A DNA stretch of 64,000 nt from Utricularia gibba (taxonomy: Eukaryota > Streptophyta > Magnoliopsida > Lamiales > Lentibulariaceae), in the NCBI GenBank assembly GCA_002189035.1, contig CM007989.1:8436001-8500000 (forward strand). The letters run 5' to 3'. A program made the translations under genes and the position numbers. The notes below the pieces were generated by a model, which worked only from the letters and a program-made list of their open reading frames with translations, ran no database searches and was not told the origin of the DNA. This document shows, in pieces, positions 24,503-35,865 of this stretch. Positions within the stretch are counted from its first letter, which is position 1; every line of letters begins with the position of its first letter.

Positions 24503-26189
24503 TTACACGGAATCGCATCCATCATTCCCGCGCGCTGGTTTCTGCGGTGTCCCGGGGATGAGATCTTCTTCCTCCTTTCTCTCTTTGCCCTTCCCCCACA
24601 CCACCAGGTACAGTCCCGCTACGATCACCACGCCTCCCAGCACCCTGTCCCATGATTCAAAAAATAAATAAAGCCAGATAGGCCTAGTGTGTTGCGGCGA
24701 GTTTGCTTACTTTCCCAGTGTCATTTGCTCTGCGAAAACAAAGGAGCTCAGGACGGCAACTATGACCATGTTCAGAGGGTTGAAGGCCGTCACAAAGACC
24801 GGCCCCTTGTCTTTCATCACCACGCCGGAAAGATAGTATGTGATCCCCGATGAAACTATCCCCTGCACTTCAACCTCCTCAGTGCATATATTTGAATATC
24901 CAGGGGATTTGTTTGTTTGTTTGCTCGCTTTTTTCTTTCTAAGAAGCGTATTTGCTGTCTATTATTTGAGTGAGAAACATACCCCGTAGGCATACCCCAA
25001 TAGCTTCATATCCCATCCCAATCTCCAAATGGCAGTGTTCCCTCTCTCAGCCACCAGGGTGACGACCGCGCCTAGCAGGGCGCCCATGGTGCATATCAGC
25101 GCCGTCAGTGTCAACCCAGCGCAGTAAGATTTCAGCGTGATCGACTACCGTATCCACAACAAAAGCTTCAATTATTTAGAAAAACTTTTTGGGATGCGTA
25201 GAATTACGAGTGTCCCACCTGGAGGATGAAGAACAAGGAGTAGCCTAGGCATGCCGCAGAGATCATGATTGCACCCTTGATTGGATCAGGTCGATCGTAC
25301 GGGTTTTGGTGGGATGGGACTGTGGAGGGGGGTGAGTCCATGGCAGCCCGATGACATAACCTTTCACGAGTGTCATCACCATCGCCCCACCGAGAGCCAC
25401 CAACGTCCCCACTATCATCGCATGGCTCCTCAGTTTCCTCATATCCACCCTCTCAATCCTGTCCGAAATGTGTAGAAAAGAACTCATCAACTATACCCGC
25501 ATCAAAAGATCAGCAAGCACAAGGGTACTCTGTCAATCTTTCATGCTTGTGTTGACAGACTACCAAAATATCGGCATAAAATATGAATAATGTTTTCGGA
25601 CACCAACCTGAGGATCCAAGCCACGAGAAAGGTTATCGCCGGAAGAAGGTTGCATAAGGCGGACGTAACCGTCGGGGTCGTGTATTTCATTCCCTCGTAG
25701 AACAAGTTCTGTGCGAGAACGGGGCTGCGTTTTCCAAGTTGTTTGATTTCAGAATTCGGCGTAACGCAAAAACATGGAGGAAGAAAAGACAGAGAAACTG
25801 GAGGAGCTATTGGAGAGAACCGTACTCTAGAAACCCGAGCAGCATGATCTTCAGGAAGACTCCCAGCGTCATTGGAGGCCTGGATTTCCTGCCACCCGTA
25901 AACACAGGTTCAATAAAGATGAAATAAGTTGCTCCAGATAACATCAATCAAACAGAAAGAGACATTTTGTTCGACTTTGAAATCCTAACCTCTCACAGAT
26001 CAAAGCAAAGGGCGCCAAAACGATAGCGGCGACGGTGCTCCGGTACAGCGCAAATGTGTAATGGTTGGAGCCCTGGTTCAACGCCGCCTTTGCAACAAGA
26101 GCGAAGCCAGCGTACCCGAATTGCAAGAGGATGACATAAAGAAAAGGCCTCAAGTTTTTGAGAAACTTGGAGTTGAGATTGAGGTCCAT
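24503..26189 (-). CDS. WAT1-related (nodulin MtN21, EamA) transporter, copy A, with frameshift
   Basis: Seven exons (26189-25990, 25888-25826, 25724-25608, 25458-25219, 25144-24983, 24862-24711, 24644-24503) encode an EamA/DMT-type transporter of about 358 aa once one base is allowed for. Family marks in order are GYAGFALVAKAALNQG, KSRPPMTLGVFLKIM, NLFYEGMKYTTPTVTSAL, GGAMVMTLVKG, NTAIWRLGWDMKLL, SGITYYLSGVVM and PVFVTAFNPLNMVIVA, matching ten membrane spans. WAT1 itself exports auxin from the vacuole, and relatives carry amino acids or other solutes; this one's substrate is unknown. Exon 4 is one base short: after GLPWTHPP the frame must shift to reach NPYDRPDPIKGA. One more C in the six-C run at 25327-25332 (G on +) fixes it. 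The last exon ends in a charged tail. Confidence 0.85.
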
Positions 26190-26714
26190 ATCTTTTTTTC
26201 TGTGTCACGATTTTGCATGGGGAGGAGGAACCTTAAATAGGCGAGTTTCGGGGACCAATGAAAGAGGAAAATGTATTATTATTGCCAATGACTCATTACG
26301 CTTTAAGGTTTGTGGAGGCCGTGTAATCTAATCATGTCACCATCTTCTCCTATGCTTTTTATCTCTGGCGCGGCAAATAAAGAACTACTCACCGGACAAG
26401 TATCCACAAAGGATGATGTTGAATCGATCAGAATCAAACCCAAAACAAAAAAAGCAAAGCAAACTTTGTTTGGGAATAAAGGCAACATATTTTTTAGTCG
26501 TGTTAATAGCAATTGGGGCTTGGTACGTTGTAGCAAAAGAAGCATTACCACATAAAGAATTAACACATGTTTGTCCCCAACAATGCACTTTGTCAGGGAA
26601 AAAAAATCTATCATTCTCCAAACAAGGTTAATCTCCTCCTCGCACACGTTTATTCGCCCCTTTACTTAAGCAAGTGTTATCCCCCCTCTAATATCGTTTG
26701 TCGTTGCTGTCTGA
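26190..26714. other. Intergenic region between tandem WAT1 genes
   Basis: 525 bp holding the promoter of copy A and the 3' flank of copy B. No recognised coding sequence; overlapping ORFs on both strands are AT-rich and unassigned. Confidence 0.5.
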
Positions 26715-28258
26715 CTAAACAGCATTAGGACCAGAAGCTGCCTCTGATTTATCCTCATTCTGCTCCTGAGTTGAAGAATTTGTAACCGCGTTCTGGTGTT
26801 GTGGTAGTACCTCTTTTGCCTTTTGGTCCTTGCTCTTACCCCATATCACCATGTAAAGCCCGATGACAATCACCAAAGCTCCAGCCACCCTGCAATTTTC
26901 ATTTACTGAGCATTTGATTTACATGAAACTGAGAAGATGCAAATAACTTACTTTCCGACCGTCATTTGCTCTGCGAAGATGAAGGAGCTTAGGACTGCGA
27001 CGATCACCATGCTTAGAGGATTAAACGCCGTAACGAATACAGGTCCTTTCTTGCTCATGATTAAACCGGAAAGATAGTAAGTTATGCCTGAAGAGACAAC
27101 TCCCTGCACCAAAGTTGGTATATATTTAATAATCGTATTGTTTTTTCATTCAATGGGGATTAATGATTTTTACCCCGTAGACGTAGGCCAAAAGCCTGGC
27201 GTCAAGTCTGAGGATCCAAATAGAAGTGTTGCTCCTCTCCATGATGAACGCGACAACAGTTCCGATGAGTGATCCCAATGTGCAGATCATTGCTGTCAGC
27301 GACATCCCCGCCGGGTACGACTTCAATGTGATAGCCTGGAGAATGTAGAAGAGAGCGTAACCGAGGTTTCCTGCGCTGATCATCAAGGCGCCCTTGATGG
27401 GATCGGGATGATCATTGGGATTATTGGAAGCATTGACACCACGGGATGCATGAGTCCATGGGAGTCCAATGATGTTGCCTTGAACCAAGGTCATGATCAT
27501 CGCCCCACCGAGAGTCACCAAAGTCCCGATAATCTTAGCGTAGCTTGGTAGCTTTTTGAAGTTAACCCTCTCGATCCTGTGTTAGAGAGTCGAAAAGATA
27601 AATAACACGATGATCATGAAAGAAAAAGCACACACACAAATGAGCTGCAGCCTGCAGGCTTTGGTTACCCGAGAACCCAAGCCAGGACAAAGGTCAAGGC
27701 AGGGAGAAGATTGCAGAGGGCTGAGGTCACGGTCGCGGTCGTGTACCGCATTCCAGCATAGAACAAGTTTTGGCCTATCACCGGGCTGTTCCATACAAAG
27801 ACAAGGATGACACATTACAAACTACTTAGCCAAAAACTTTTAGGGACTAGGGTCTCATTCTCCTTTGTAAATACATACACTAGGCTGAATGAGGACATCA
27901 TTCTGTATCACTTACTCAAACAGGGCGAGGAGGACTATCTTGAGGAAGACACTGAGTGTCATTTTTGGCCTGGTTTTCCTGCAAATGAAAATCATTTTGA
28001 ATGATAACTCATGCTTGGTGTCGAACATGGAAACCAGATTCGAAAGCATAGACAGATAGATCCAAACCTCTCCAAGACAAGTGCAAAGGGGATAAAGAGA
28101 GCGGCGGCAATGCCATTTCGATAGACGGAAAACACATAATGGCTGCTACCCTGGTTCAAGGCTGCCTTAGCGACGATGGCGAAGCCGGCACTACCAAACT
28201 GGAGGAATATAACGACAATGAACGGCTTCAAATCGCGCAGGATCTTGGAGGAATTCAT
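26715..28258 (-). CDS. WAT1-related (nodulin MtN21, EamA) transporter, copy B
   Basis: Six exons (28258-28068, 27978-27916, 27785-27669, 27576-27174, 27103-26952, 26889-26715) give 366 aa with no lesion. Motifs parallel copy A: GSAGFAIVAKAALNQG, KTRPKMTLSVFLKIV, NLFYAGMRYTTATVTSAL, GGAMIMTLVQGNIIGLPWTH, NPNDHPDPIKGALMI, NTSIWILRLDARLLAY and GPVFVTAFNPLSMVIVA. Two EamA repeats (about ten membrane helices) are expected, with a hydrophilic acidic C-terminal tail. Copy B lacks the intron that splits copy A after ILQ, so its exon 4 equals copy A exons 4 plus 5. The start at 28258 (MNSSKILRDLKPF) aligns with the start of copy A. The same orientation and intron phases show a tandem duplication. Confidence 0.92.
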
Positions 28259-29060
28259 GATATCACAAAAGGGAGCGAGAAGCGTGTTGGAATGAAGCTG
28301 CATGAAGAGGGGATTTTATAGCGTAGAGATGTGAGTCTTGGTAAAACTTGGCGAGTTTGAAACAAATATACCATTCAATTCAACTATCTTGAGTGTTCAA
28401 CTATTATCTCTGATAATATTCCTCTCGCCAACCACACAGTCGAAAAGATATTTGTATCTACAACTGCTGCTGTGACTGCTCCAATTCCATGCAACGTACC
28501 AAGGTATCGTGGCCTGCGTTTTATTCATCATTTTCAGTGTCGGATATCTTCAGATGGTGCTCATAATCCCCATGCACCGCAGTCCGTACGTGCGCAGTGG
28601 TGGCCAACACAACACTGCTTTATTTGGATATTTGAGTCAAACCCCAGGAAACAGAATGTGTTCGTTCCATTAAGTTACAAAATTGTCCTTTTTACCAACA
28701 AAAGGGAACAGGGTCAATACAGGAAACATATATACTTTCCTGTGGAGATGGTCAGATCAGACTTCCAACAACCCCAAGTAATCAAAAAACAACCAAACAA
28801 ACACGTGCTTATGTGATTGCACTTCGGACCAATTTGCTCCAAATAATTTTCCAATTTTAATTTTCGAAAATATATATTACGACAAACTGGTCTCTTTATC
28901 TTCTAAAACCTTTGGGTTTGCGTTGTTGGAATTCCAGCGCCATAAGCAAAGGCGCATGCTTAATCTGACTTCCACTTATTCCAGGAAAAGTGGCTTTTGG
29001 AGACCCCATCGATTTCCTGCACGGTGAACCTGGGCCACAGCGCGCCCACTTTCATTCGAG

Positions 29061-29102
<42 letters not shown>

Positions 29103-31700
29103 ACCGGAATTCATGAGGTTTGTCGAAATTCATGGGACTATCGAATTAAGGCTGGGTGGATGAGGAGCTGGGCTCTGTTCTGCCTACCTGAAGAAGATTT
29201 CACGGCATCGCTGACAGGGTGAAGTTAGTGGAGTAAGAGGGTGGAATATAATATATCTCAGAATCACTGTCCCTGATGACGTCCGCATCTTTGGGGACAC
29301 GCCGTCGTTAGTGCTTTAAAAAAAATGACAATAATAACGCACTAAATCAATCATTTTTCAGTCCCATGTGCCCTCGGCTTTTTTACAGAGGGTCCAGCAG
29401 CATTATTTGAGCACCCATTTCGTCTTATAGGTGCTGTCCAAGTAACAAATTGCCTGCTGTCAAAATGGATGCATAACCTGACCAGACCCCATGGACTAAA
29501 CAGAAAGCAAGGGTGACTCTTCCAACCTCCACGTGCTCCTCCAGCATCATCGGTATCTCTAATAATACCATCGCATGCGCCACGGTCGCTTTGTCTTTCA
29601 CTCCATGATATGATCATCCTCATCACTGGCATATCATTCTTTCTTTTTGGGCAAAGGACTACAGCCTCTATGAATGGGCGTGGGGCATACACTCAATCAT
29701 TCCTCCAATACATGCAATAAAAAAGGTATCTGGGTTCCAAAGGTGATTGCTCTATCACTCCATATTCATACATACATACATACATACGTGCGTTCGATTC
29801 AGATACGGACTTTTGTCACTCCTAACACTAATTATTTCAGCAACTAAACGCCACAAAGATTGGTGTTGCCTCGAGGAGGGATGGACATTTGTAGCCACAT
29901 AATGCGGCGATCCCTCCCTCCCCTTCCCTCAGCTGATAGATATCTTTTTATCTACACGAAGATGGTTGGCTTTCAAAGGCAAAGGCACCCACCCTCCACA
30001 TACAAATTTATTGTCAATCCATTCCATAGTGATTCGGAGTCAGGAGCTCCTCGGCATGTCATGGAATCAAGTAAGCAAAAGCACCAATTCCCGTAGGCTG
30101 CTTTTGTGGGCGGACTGCCACTGCCACCAACCAACATTTGATGGATGGTCGTATGAGTTGCTTTTATTGACTAGAAAATTGGGGATGGATATTTGAATTT
30201 TGAGCTTTCGTCCACCTTTGAATCATCCAGTCAACTGCAATGACTTTCCCTTTGAGGCTGCCAAGTGTTAGCTAAAAAAAACTTGTTGTATTTTATTTTA
30301 TTTTATTTGTATCTGATAGTATGCAAACATATCATAAATCATCTTTTTTTTTTAAGTGTAATAGATTATCATAAGATGTATTGAACGTTTAAAAGAGCAG
30401 ATTACTATATTGTGGTCAATACAAGTACTAAACATCAGATTATAAATAAAGAAGACTTGCTAGTAAAATAAATATCAATCTTTGGTTATCGATTATGAAG
30501 AAATAGACTATCAATGTTTATGAATAAAGATGATATTTGTGTGGAGTCTATGTTAGAAACGTCAGATTATCTTTTTATTTTATTTTATTGTAAATACGTT
30601 AGAAGATAGTGAACAAAATTATACTTTTGACGTGGAAGTGTTTAAGTCAATGGAATCAAATGTGTTAATGACAAGTCTTCCACATAATACCAACATGTTG
30701 TTAGCGGAGCAAATTTGGAGAACTGTGATTTTAATGTACAGGTATATTTGGTATATCAGACACGAAATTTTTTGGGGATGGACATTCTTACCGAGCTTTT
30801 ACGGTTCTAGTTGATAAAGTTCAACTGCAACTATTTTCATTAGATATATAATAAATGAAGAAGAAGATTGCATGTGTATTCAAATAAATGATTATTCGGA
30901 TCATCTTCGACAATTTGATGAAATACTCATCATCGATCATCTTGACAATTTCTATTTTTACCGCATTTTAACACACCGCTTTTATTTGTACGTATTATAT
31001 AGATATTATTGAAAATTTGAATCTTACTATTAAAAACCTGGCATTTTTAAATATTATGTATCATACTTGCCAAAGACACATGAGAGTGAATATGTGTGGA
31101 GAAGGTGCTTCTCATCGTTCCATTCTTTTTATTATCAGGAATGCTTCTATTCTTGCACCGCAAAAGGGGCAGCATATTCTTCGGTTCAAATGAAAAACCA
31201 CAATTTTAATTAATGCGCCCCCATTCCATTCCCAAAGGAAATAAATTCCCTTACAACTCTTCTTCTTCTCCTTTTGTTAACCCCTTTTTTTAATTTTCTA
31301 TATTGGGTCAGGGTGTGATTCTCATTCTACTAGACTAGATTACTACAGTGGGCCTGTCCAAAAATAATAATACCAAAGCCTGAAGCCCATTTAGTCAGCG
31401 GCCTGAATTTGGAGGGTGCCGATTGCCATATCATCGATCCATCCCATGCCTACGCCGCCGCGCCAGCATCTCCTTCGCCTTCCTGATGCAAAACAAAAAA
31501 AACAACGCCGGATTCACGCCTCTCTTCCTTCAATTTTTACAAGCAGGTTTTCTTGGGCGGTATTTCCGGATAACGTGTACCATGAAGAAATTAATAATAT
31601 TGTCGTGTTTGTGAAAAAATCATAGTAATAAAAGGTGTCCAGACACGGATACTTTCTCTGTCACTGATGGTAACATGTTACTCTGGAAGCATGAGTTGAA
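28259..31700. other. Gene-poor, AT-rich spacer
   Basis: No gene recognised over about 3.4 kb. It includes an AG microsatellite (29065-29098), CATA-type repeats near 29770-29787, and a strongly AT-rich section (about 30240-31100) with repeated TTTTATTTTATT blocks near 30295 and 30575. The only ORFs are short or of odd composition. It may be decayed transposon sequence, but no terminal repeats or transposase were seen. Confidence 0.55.
29065..29098. repeat. (AG)n microsatellite
   Basis: 34 bp of uninterrupted AG repeat in the long spacer between the WAT1 pair and the AHL gene. Confidence 0.95.
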
Positions 31701-32506
31701 ACCAACTGTACTCCAATGGCTGGCTGGCTTTCAAGTCTTCCCGTCAGATCCTTACACACCAGCTCCCTGGCCTGGAACAACAGCTTCCTACAATCTCATT
31801 TCAAACCCCTTCAATTATTCGCTTCCAATTTAAACAACAGAAAGTGGAATCCTTTCCTTTGCTTTTCTTGTAACTTAACAGCTCAACTTTTACCATTCCT
31901 TCTCGCTTTTGTCGTTATCCTTCCCCAACTCTCTCTTTTTCTACCCATTCCAAATCTAGGGTTTCTCTTCTGTCGCAACTTCTGGATGCGTTTGATATCA
32001 GCCGGAGATCTTAATTTTGAGCTGGGTACATATGCACCCCACATTTTTCATTTTGAGCTGCGTTGTCAATCCATTTCCTTCAAACAGTCCTTTTTGAGCA
32101 ACATTCTCAGATAAGTTTGAGGAATTCGTGCTGTATTCTTCACTCCCTCCATTGTTTGTGGAGAACCCATTATAAACGTCTGTTAAAGATTTCGATTTTC
32201 CCTGTTTTAGTGTTCTGGGTTGTGCCTTTTCTCTTTTATTTGGTCGCCTAAGCATCCTAGTCTTATGAATTCTCAGTTAGTTCAGTTTCAGACGTTTTCA
32301 TCCGTTCATATTGGAGAAAGCGTCATTAAACTTCTGCCAAAGATTTCAACCTTTTCAAGTTCAGTGTCCTGCTCGTGTTCTTTGCGCTCCTGTTGGTATT
32401 GCTCCTCCTGGACTTCTATTTGATTCAGTTTCAGGGTGCGTTAGATCCATTTCAAGTTTGAATTACGTTGATTTATTTCAAAGTTAGAATTTTACCTTGT
32501 AAATGA
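31700..32506 (+). other. Probable 5' leader and promoter of the AHL gene
   Basis: T- and C-rich sequence typical of plant leaders. A 132-codon ORF at 31716-32114 has biased composition (Phe, Leu, Ser, Pro) and resembles no protein. Diverged repeats such as TTTTGAGCTG (near 32016 and 32050) suggest old local duplication. A CAG site near 32433 may be the acceptor of a leader intron. Confidence 0.4.
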
Positions 32507-34269
32507 ATGGACGGGAGAGAAGGAATGGCATTAGCAGGCTCCGCTGCTTATTATCTTGGTAGAGGTGTTGGTGCCAGCGGCTCAGGCCCAGTACCGGTTC
32601 ACGGAAGTGGTGGTGGTGGGTCGCCCTCTGCTCAGAATAGTAGAGTTCATCATCCAACGCCTAGTTACAAGAACAGCACAAATCCCATCATTCCATTTCA
32701 AACTAATGTTGGCCTTAGTGGAGGTGTTGCAACCAGCTCACCCTTTCATCTAGAGAATCCGCAACCTAGTTTTCCTCATAGCATGAATGCCGCTCCACTT
32801 TCAGTCGGATCACAAAGCAGTCAACCTCTGAAGAAGAAAAGGGGTAGGCCTAGGAAATATGGTCCTGGTGGGGCTAATATGGCTTTAGGTTTGTCTCCAT
32901 TGTCTGCTCCAAAGTTTTGTTCCTCTGAGGTTATCAGCTCTGGGGAGAAAGGACGCCGAGGGCGGCCTCCAGGGACAGGGTGGAAGCAGAAACTTGCTCC
33001 TCTAGGTATGTTCTTGCTGTTTCTGACTGTATGGTGTTCGTTTTTTGCTGTTCAATCTCTAATTAACTGTAAGCATGCGTTTTATCTTTTGAGGTTATAA
33101 TTGAGAAATAAATTAGTAGCTTGCTTGGGTTTGTGAATCTTAAATAGGATGAAATAGAAATAGTTGGTAGTTTTGAAATTTCTAGTCGTTATTCCTTTCA
33201 CCTTGTCATCAGAGTGAACGGGTTCTAAAAGGAGCAATTTTCTCGGCCAAGCTGTTGTGATGGCCATTGTATTCAGTCAACATCTTTGTTGTAGATTTAT
33301 TTTCTGTCCTTTTTTTCAACTTCTTCAAAGGAAATTGTGGCTAGGTTGTAGATTATTACTGCTGTTTTTCATTCCATTGTGACCATTTCGAACATTTAAC
33401 CCCATATGGCCCTGTCTTGCTAGGTGAATGGATGAACCGATCGGCTGGACTAGCCTTTACGCCACATGTCTTGCGTGTTGGAGTTGGAGAGGTATGGTGC
33501 AGATGTGTTGGCCTTGTCTGTGATAAAATGGATGAACTTGAGGAATTTTTGCCACAATTGATTTCAGGATATTTCTGGAAAGATCCTTGCATTTGCACAA
33601 CAGAGGCCAAGGGCTTTATGCATCATGTCTGCAAATGGATCAGTCTCTACTGTGACCTTGCGCCAACCAGCAAATGCTGGTGAAACCATAACATACGAGG
33701 TAAAAATTACTGGCAGGGGGATCTCATCACTTTCTCATTTATGGCTGAGATGGCGTTAACTATTGTAGGGTCGTTTCGAGATACTGTGTTTATCGGGCTC
33801 ATACTTGGTTACTGAAACTGGTGGTCCTGGTGACCGAACTGGTGGTATAAGTATTTCAGTTTGTAGTCCTGATGGTCATGTCATCGGAGGTGCAATCGGT
33901 GGTAAACTCATCGCTGCGGATCCAGTTCAGGTACAGATTCTTAAATCCATTGTAGGCAGCTCGGAGTTCACCATATCGCATCATAAAGACATGCCATGCT
34001 TATCATCTGTAGTTTCACTGCATCTGCCATTGGTTGTGCAGGTGGTTGGTTGCAGTTTTGTATACGGCAATGCAAAAGTTAAGAGTAAAGGTGATTCAGC
34101 AACAGGAAAGGAAAAACTTGTTGAACGCCCCTCCGAGAAATCTCCTGCTCCGGTTAATACCACCCCAACTCTGAGTTTCACTCCTGCATCCGGACCAAGT
34201 GTCTGGCCGCTTGTCTCCCGTTCCGAAGTTGGGAATTCGCAGAAAGACATCGACCTCACGCGTGGATGA
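32507..34269 (+). CDS. AT-hook motif nuclear-localised (AHL) protein, type II
   Basis: Five exons (32507-33005, 33424-33491, 33568-33699, 33769-33930, 34042-34269) join in phase to 362 aa. Two AT-hooks with RGRP cores sit at about residues 112-115 (KKKRGRPRKYGPGG) and 151-154 (GRRGRPPGTG). The PPC/DUF296 domain runs from about 175 to 300 (FTPHVLRVGVGED, PRALCIMSANGSVSTVTLRQ, GRFEILCLSGSYL, GGPGDRTGGISISVCSPDG, VQVVGCSFVYG). Two hooks plus PPC define AHL type II. AT-hooks bind the minor groove of AT-rich DNA, and the PPC domain forms trimers and contacts other regulators. The N-terminus is Gly/Ser-rich and the C-terminus Ser/Pro-rich. Expected in the nucleus; the target genes are unknown. Confidence 0.93.
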
Positions 34270-35055
34270 TGTCAGTCAGGTTCTTTTTTGTATATACATG
34301 TTGCAGATGAAACAGCGCAAGGACGTCAGCTTGCTGTAGGTTCTGGAAGTAGTGGAACTCTTGATATAGTGTTTGTTGTATGATTATTAAGCTGTTAAAA
34401 GCAGTATCCATATGTATTGTAGGGAGATTTGTACTGATTTCGTTATTGGTTTCCTGATTCAAACTCTGAAAACCAACTCGTATAGCAGAACAACAGAGAG
34501 CTTGGGAATCCGTTGAGTTGGAATGCGGATCACCTGCCCACCTAAAACTGGTTCTTCAGAGTTGCTCGTGGTGCGCAATCCAGAGGTTTCTTTGAGGTGA
34601 AGGAAAAGTGTCTACAGTTCTGCTACTCCGTTCAACTTATTGGGTGCTGTGTGATTCTTGAGCAAAAGCGGAGGGTCGAGGCGTACGTGTGTTGGAGTGC
34701 TAGGACTGAAACCGCAGCACAAGAGAAGTTGGCCCAGCACAAGAAAAAATGGACGTGTAAGACACAACATGGCCGTTTCTCCAGGGTGTCCGACCACATA
34801 TCCCGTTTCCGCTGGTTTGGAGCCGGAGGTGGATGTTCCATGACTGGACACTGATGATGATTTTTTGACATAAGGCACACGCTACGTCAACACAACGCAA
34901 GCTTCATCGCAATTGCTCTCATCCCGGCTCAAATTTACTCCACAGGGAGGGCTACCGGATGGATACCACTACCGCGATGCCCCTCCCCTCATTCTTAATA
35001 TTATTTTGTTTCCCCACCAAAAAATAAAGAATTCAACTATTGCCATTTCCGCGAG
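34270..35055. other. Spacer between AHL and DREB genes
   Basis: AHL 3'UTR followed by the DREB promoter. Several overlapping 60-90 codon ORFs at 34597-34900 occupy four frames and resemble nothing known. Confidence 0.5.
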
Positions 35056-35063
35056 TATATAAA
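35056..35063 (+). promoter_or_regulatory. TATA box of the DREB gene
   Basis: TATATAAA lies 138 bp upstream of the chosen ATG at 35194 and about 70 bp upstream of an earlier in-frame ATG at 35128. It is a strong match to the plant TATA consensus in a GC-rich context. Confidence 0.65.
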
Positions 35064-35193
35064 GGGACGGGGTGGGGGTGTCTGGCTTCATTTATTTGGG
35101 AAGCCTGAGCCAGGAGAATCGGAACCTTTGACATGTGGAAAAGAGCATCTAAACCACTTTCATAAATCTGTCTCCAGTCTGCATTATTGGAAG

Positions 35194-35865
35194 ATGGAGC
35201 CGCAGCTCCAGCCTTTCGCCGGCGGGGACCAGAGGCCAAGGAAGAGGCCCACCGACTGTGGAACTAAGCATCCGGACTACAGAGGCGTGAGGATGCGGAG
35301 CTGGGGGAAATGGGTGTCAGAAATCCGGCAGCCGCGGAAGAAAACGCGCATTTGGCTCGGAACCTATCCTACTGCGGAGATGGCGGCCCGCGCCCACGAC
35401 GTGGCTGCCATCAGCATCAAGGGATCCTCCGCGGTTCTCAATTTCCCTCATTTAAAGGACTCTCTTCCACGACCCGCCTCCCTGTCGCCTAGAGACGTGC
35501 AAGAGGCCGCAGCCAAGGCGGCGGCCATGCCCGTGGAGGACTTCACCATCACTCCTCCACTGCCACTCGCCGCCCACACCTCTCCTACTTCGGTTTCGAG
35601 TTCACGGGAGGCTAATGATGAGGATGATGATCTTGGGGAGTTAATTGAGCTGCCGAGTTTGAAGGAGATCGACGAGTGCCGGAGCGAATTCACTCAGGAG
35701 ATTGGCTCGGCGGAGGGATGGATGCAGCCGCCGTGGTGGGCGACGGCGGTAGAGAAAGACTTGTGCGAGTACTTTACCGAACAGGTGGGCGGCGGCGGTG
35801 AGAGTCTGATTAGCATCACATGCAGTTGCAGCTTCGAGACGACGGAATCATGGTGGATGAGATGA
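35194..35865 (+). CDS. AP2/ERF transcription factor, DREB subfamily A-4 (ERF group III)
   Basis: Intronless, 223 aa from the ATG at 35194; an in-frame ATG at 35128 would add 22 residues that do not look like the family, so I prefer the later start. The single AP2 domain is at about 29-86 ([42 protein letters not shown]), with the basic stretch RPRKRP before it as a likely nuclear signal. Val at domain position 14 is DREB-like, but position 19 is Gln (EIRQP) where Glu is usual. [20 protein letters not shown] is typical of A-4/TINY-type proteins. The acidic middle ([15 protein letters not shown]) is probably the activation region. Family members bind DRE/CRT (and often ERE) elements in stress and growth responses. 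Confidence 0.9.
   Translation: MEPQLQPFAGGDQRPRKRPTDCGTKHPDYRGVRMRSWGKWVSEIRQPRKKTRIWLGTYPTAEMAARAHDVAAISIKGSSAVLNFPHLKDSLPRPASLSPRDVQEAAAKAAAMPVEDFTITPPLPLAAHTSPTSVSSSREANDEDDDLGELIELPSLKEIDECRSEFTQEIGSAEGWMQPPWWATAVEKDLCEYFTEQVGGGGESLISITCSCSFETTESWWMR

Noticed and set aside
24503-26189. WAT1 copy A as a pseudogene
   Set aside because: Only one 1-bp shift, in a C run, with all splice sites and motifs intact; sequence error is simpler.
31716-32114. 132-codon plus-strand ORF upstream of AHL
   Set aside because: Pyrimidine-rich leader translated by chance; composition is Phe/Leu/Ser/Pro-biased with no family resemblance.
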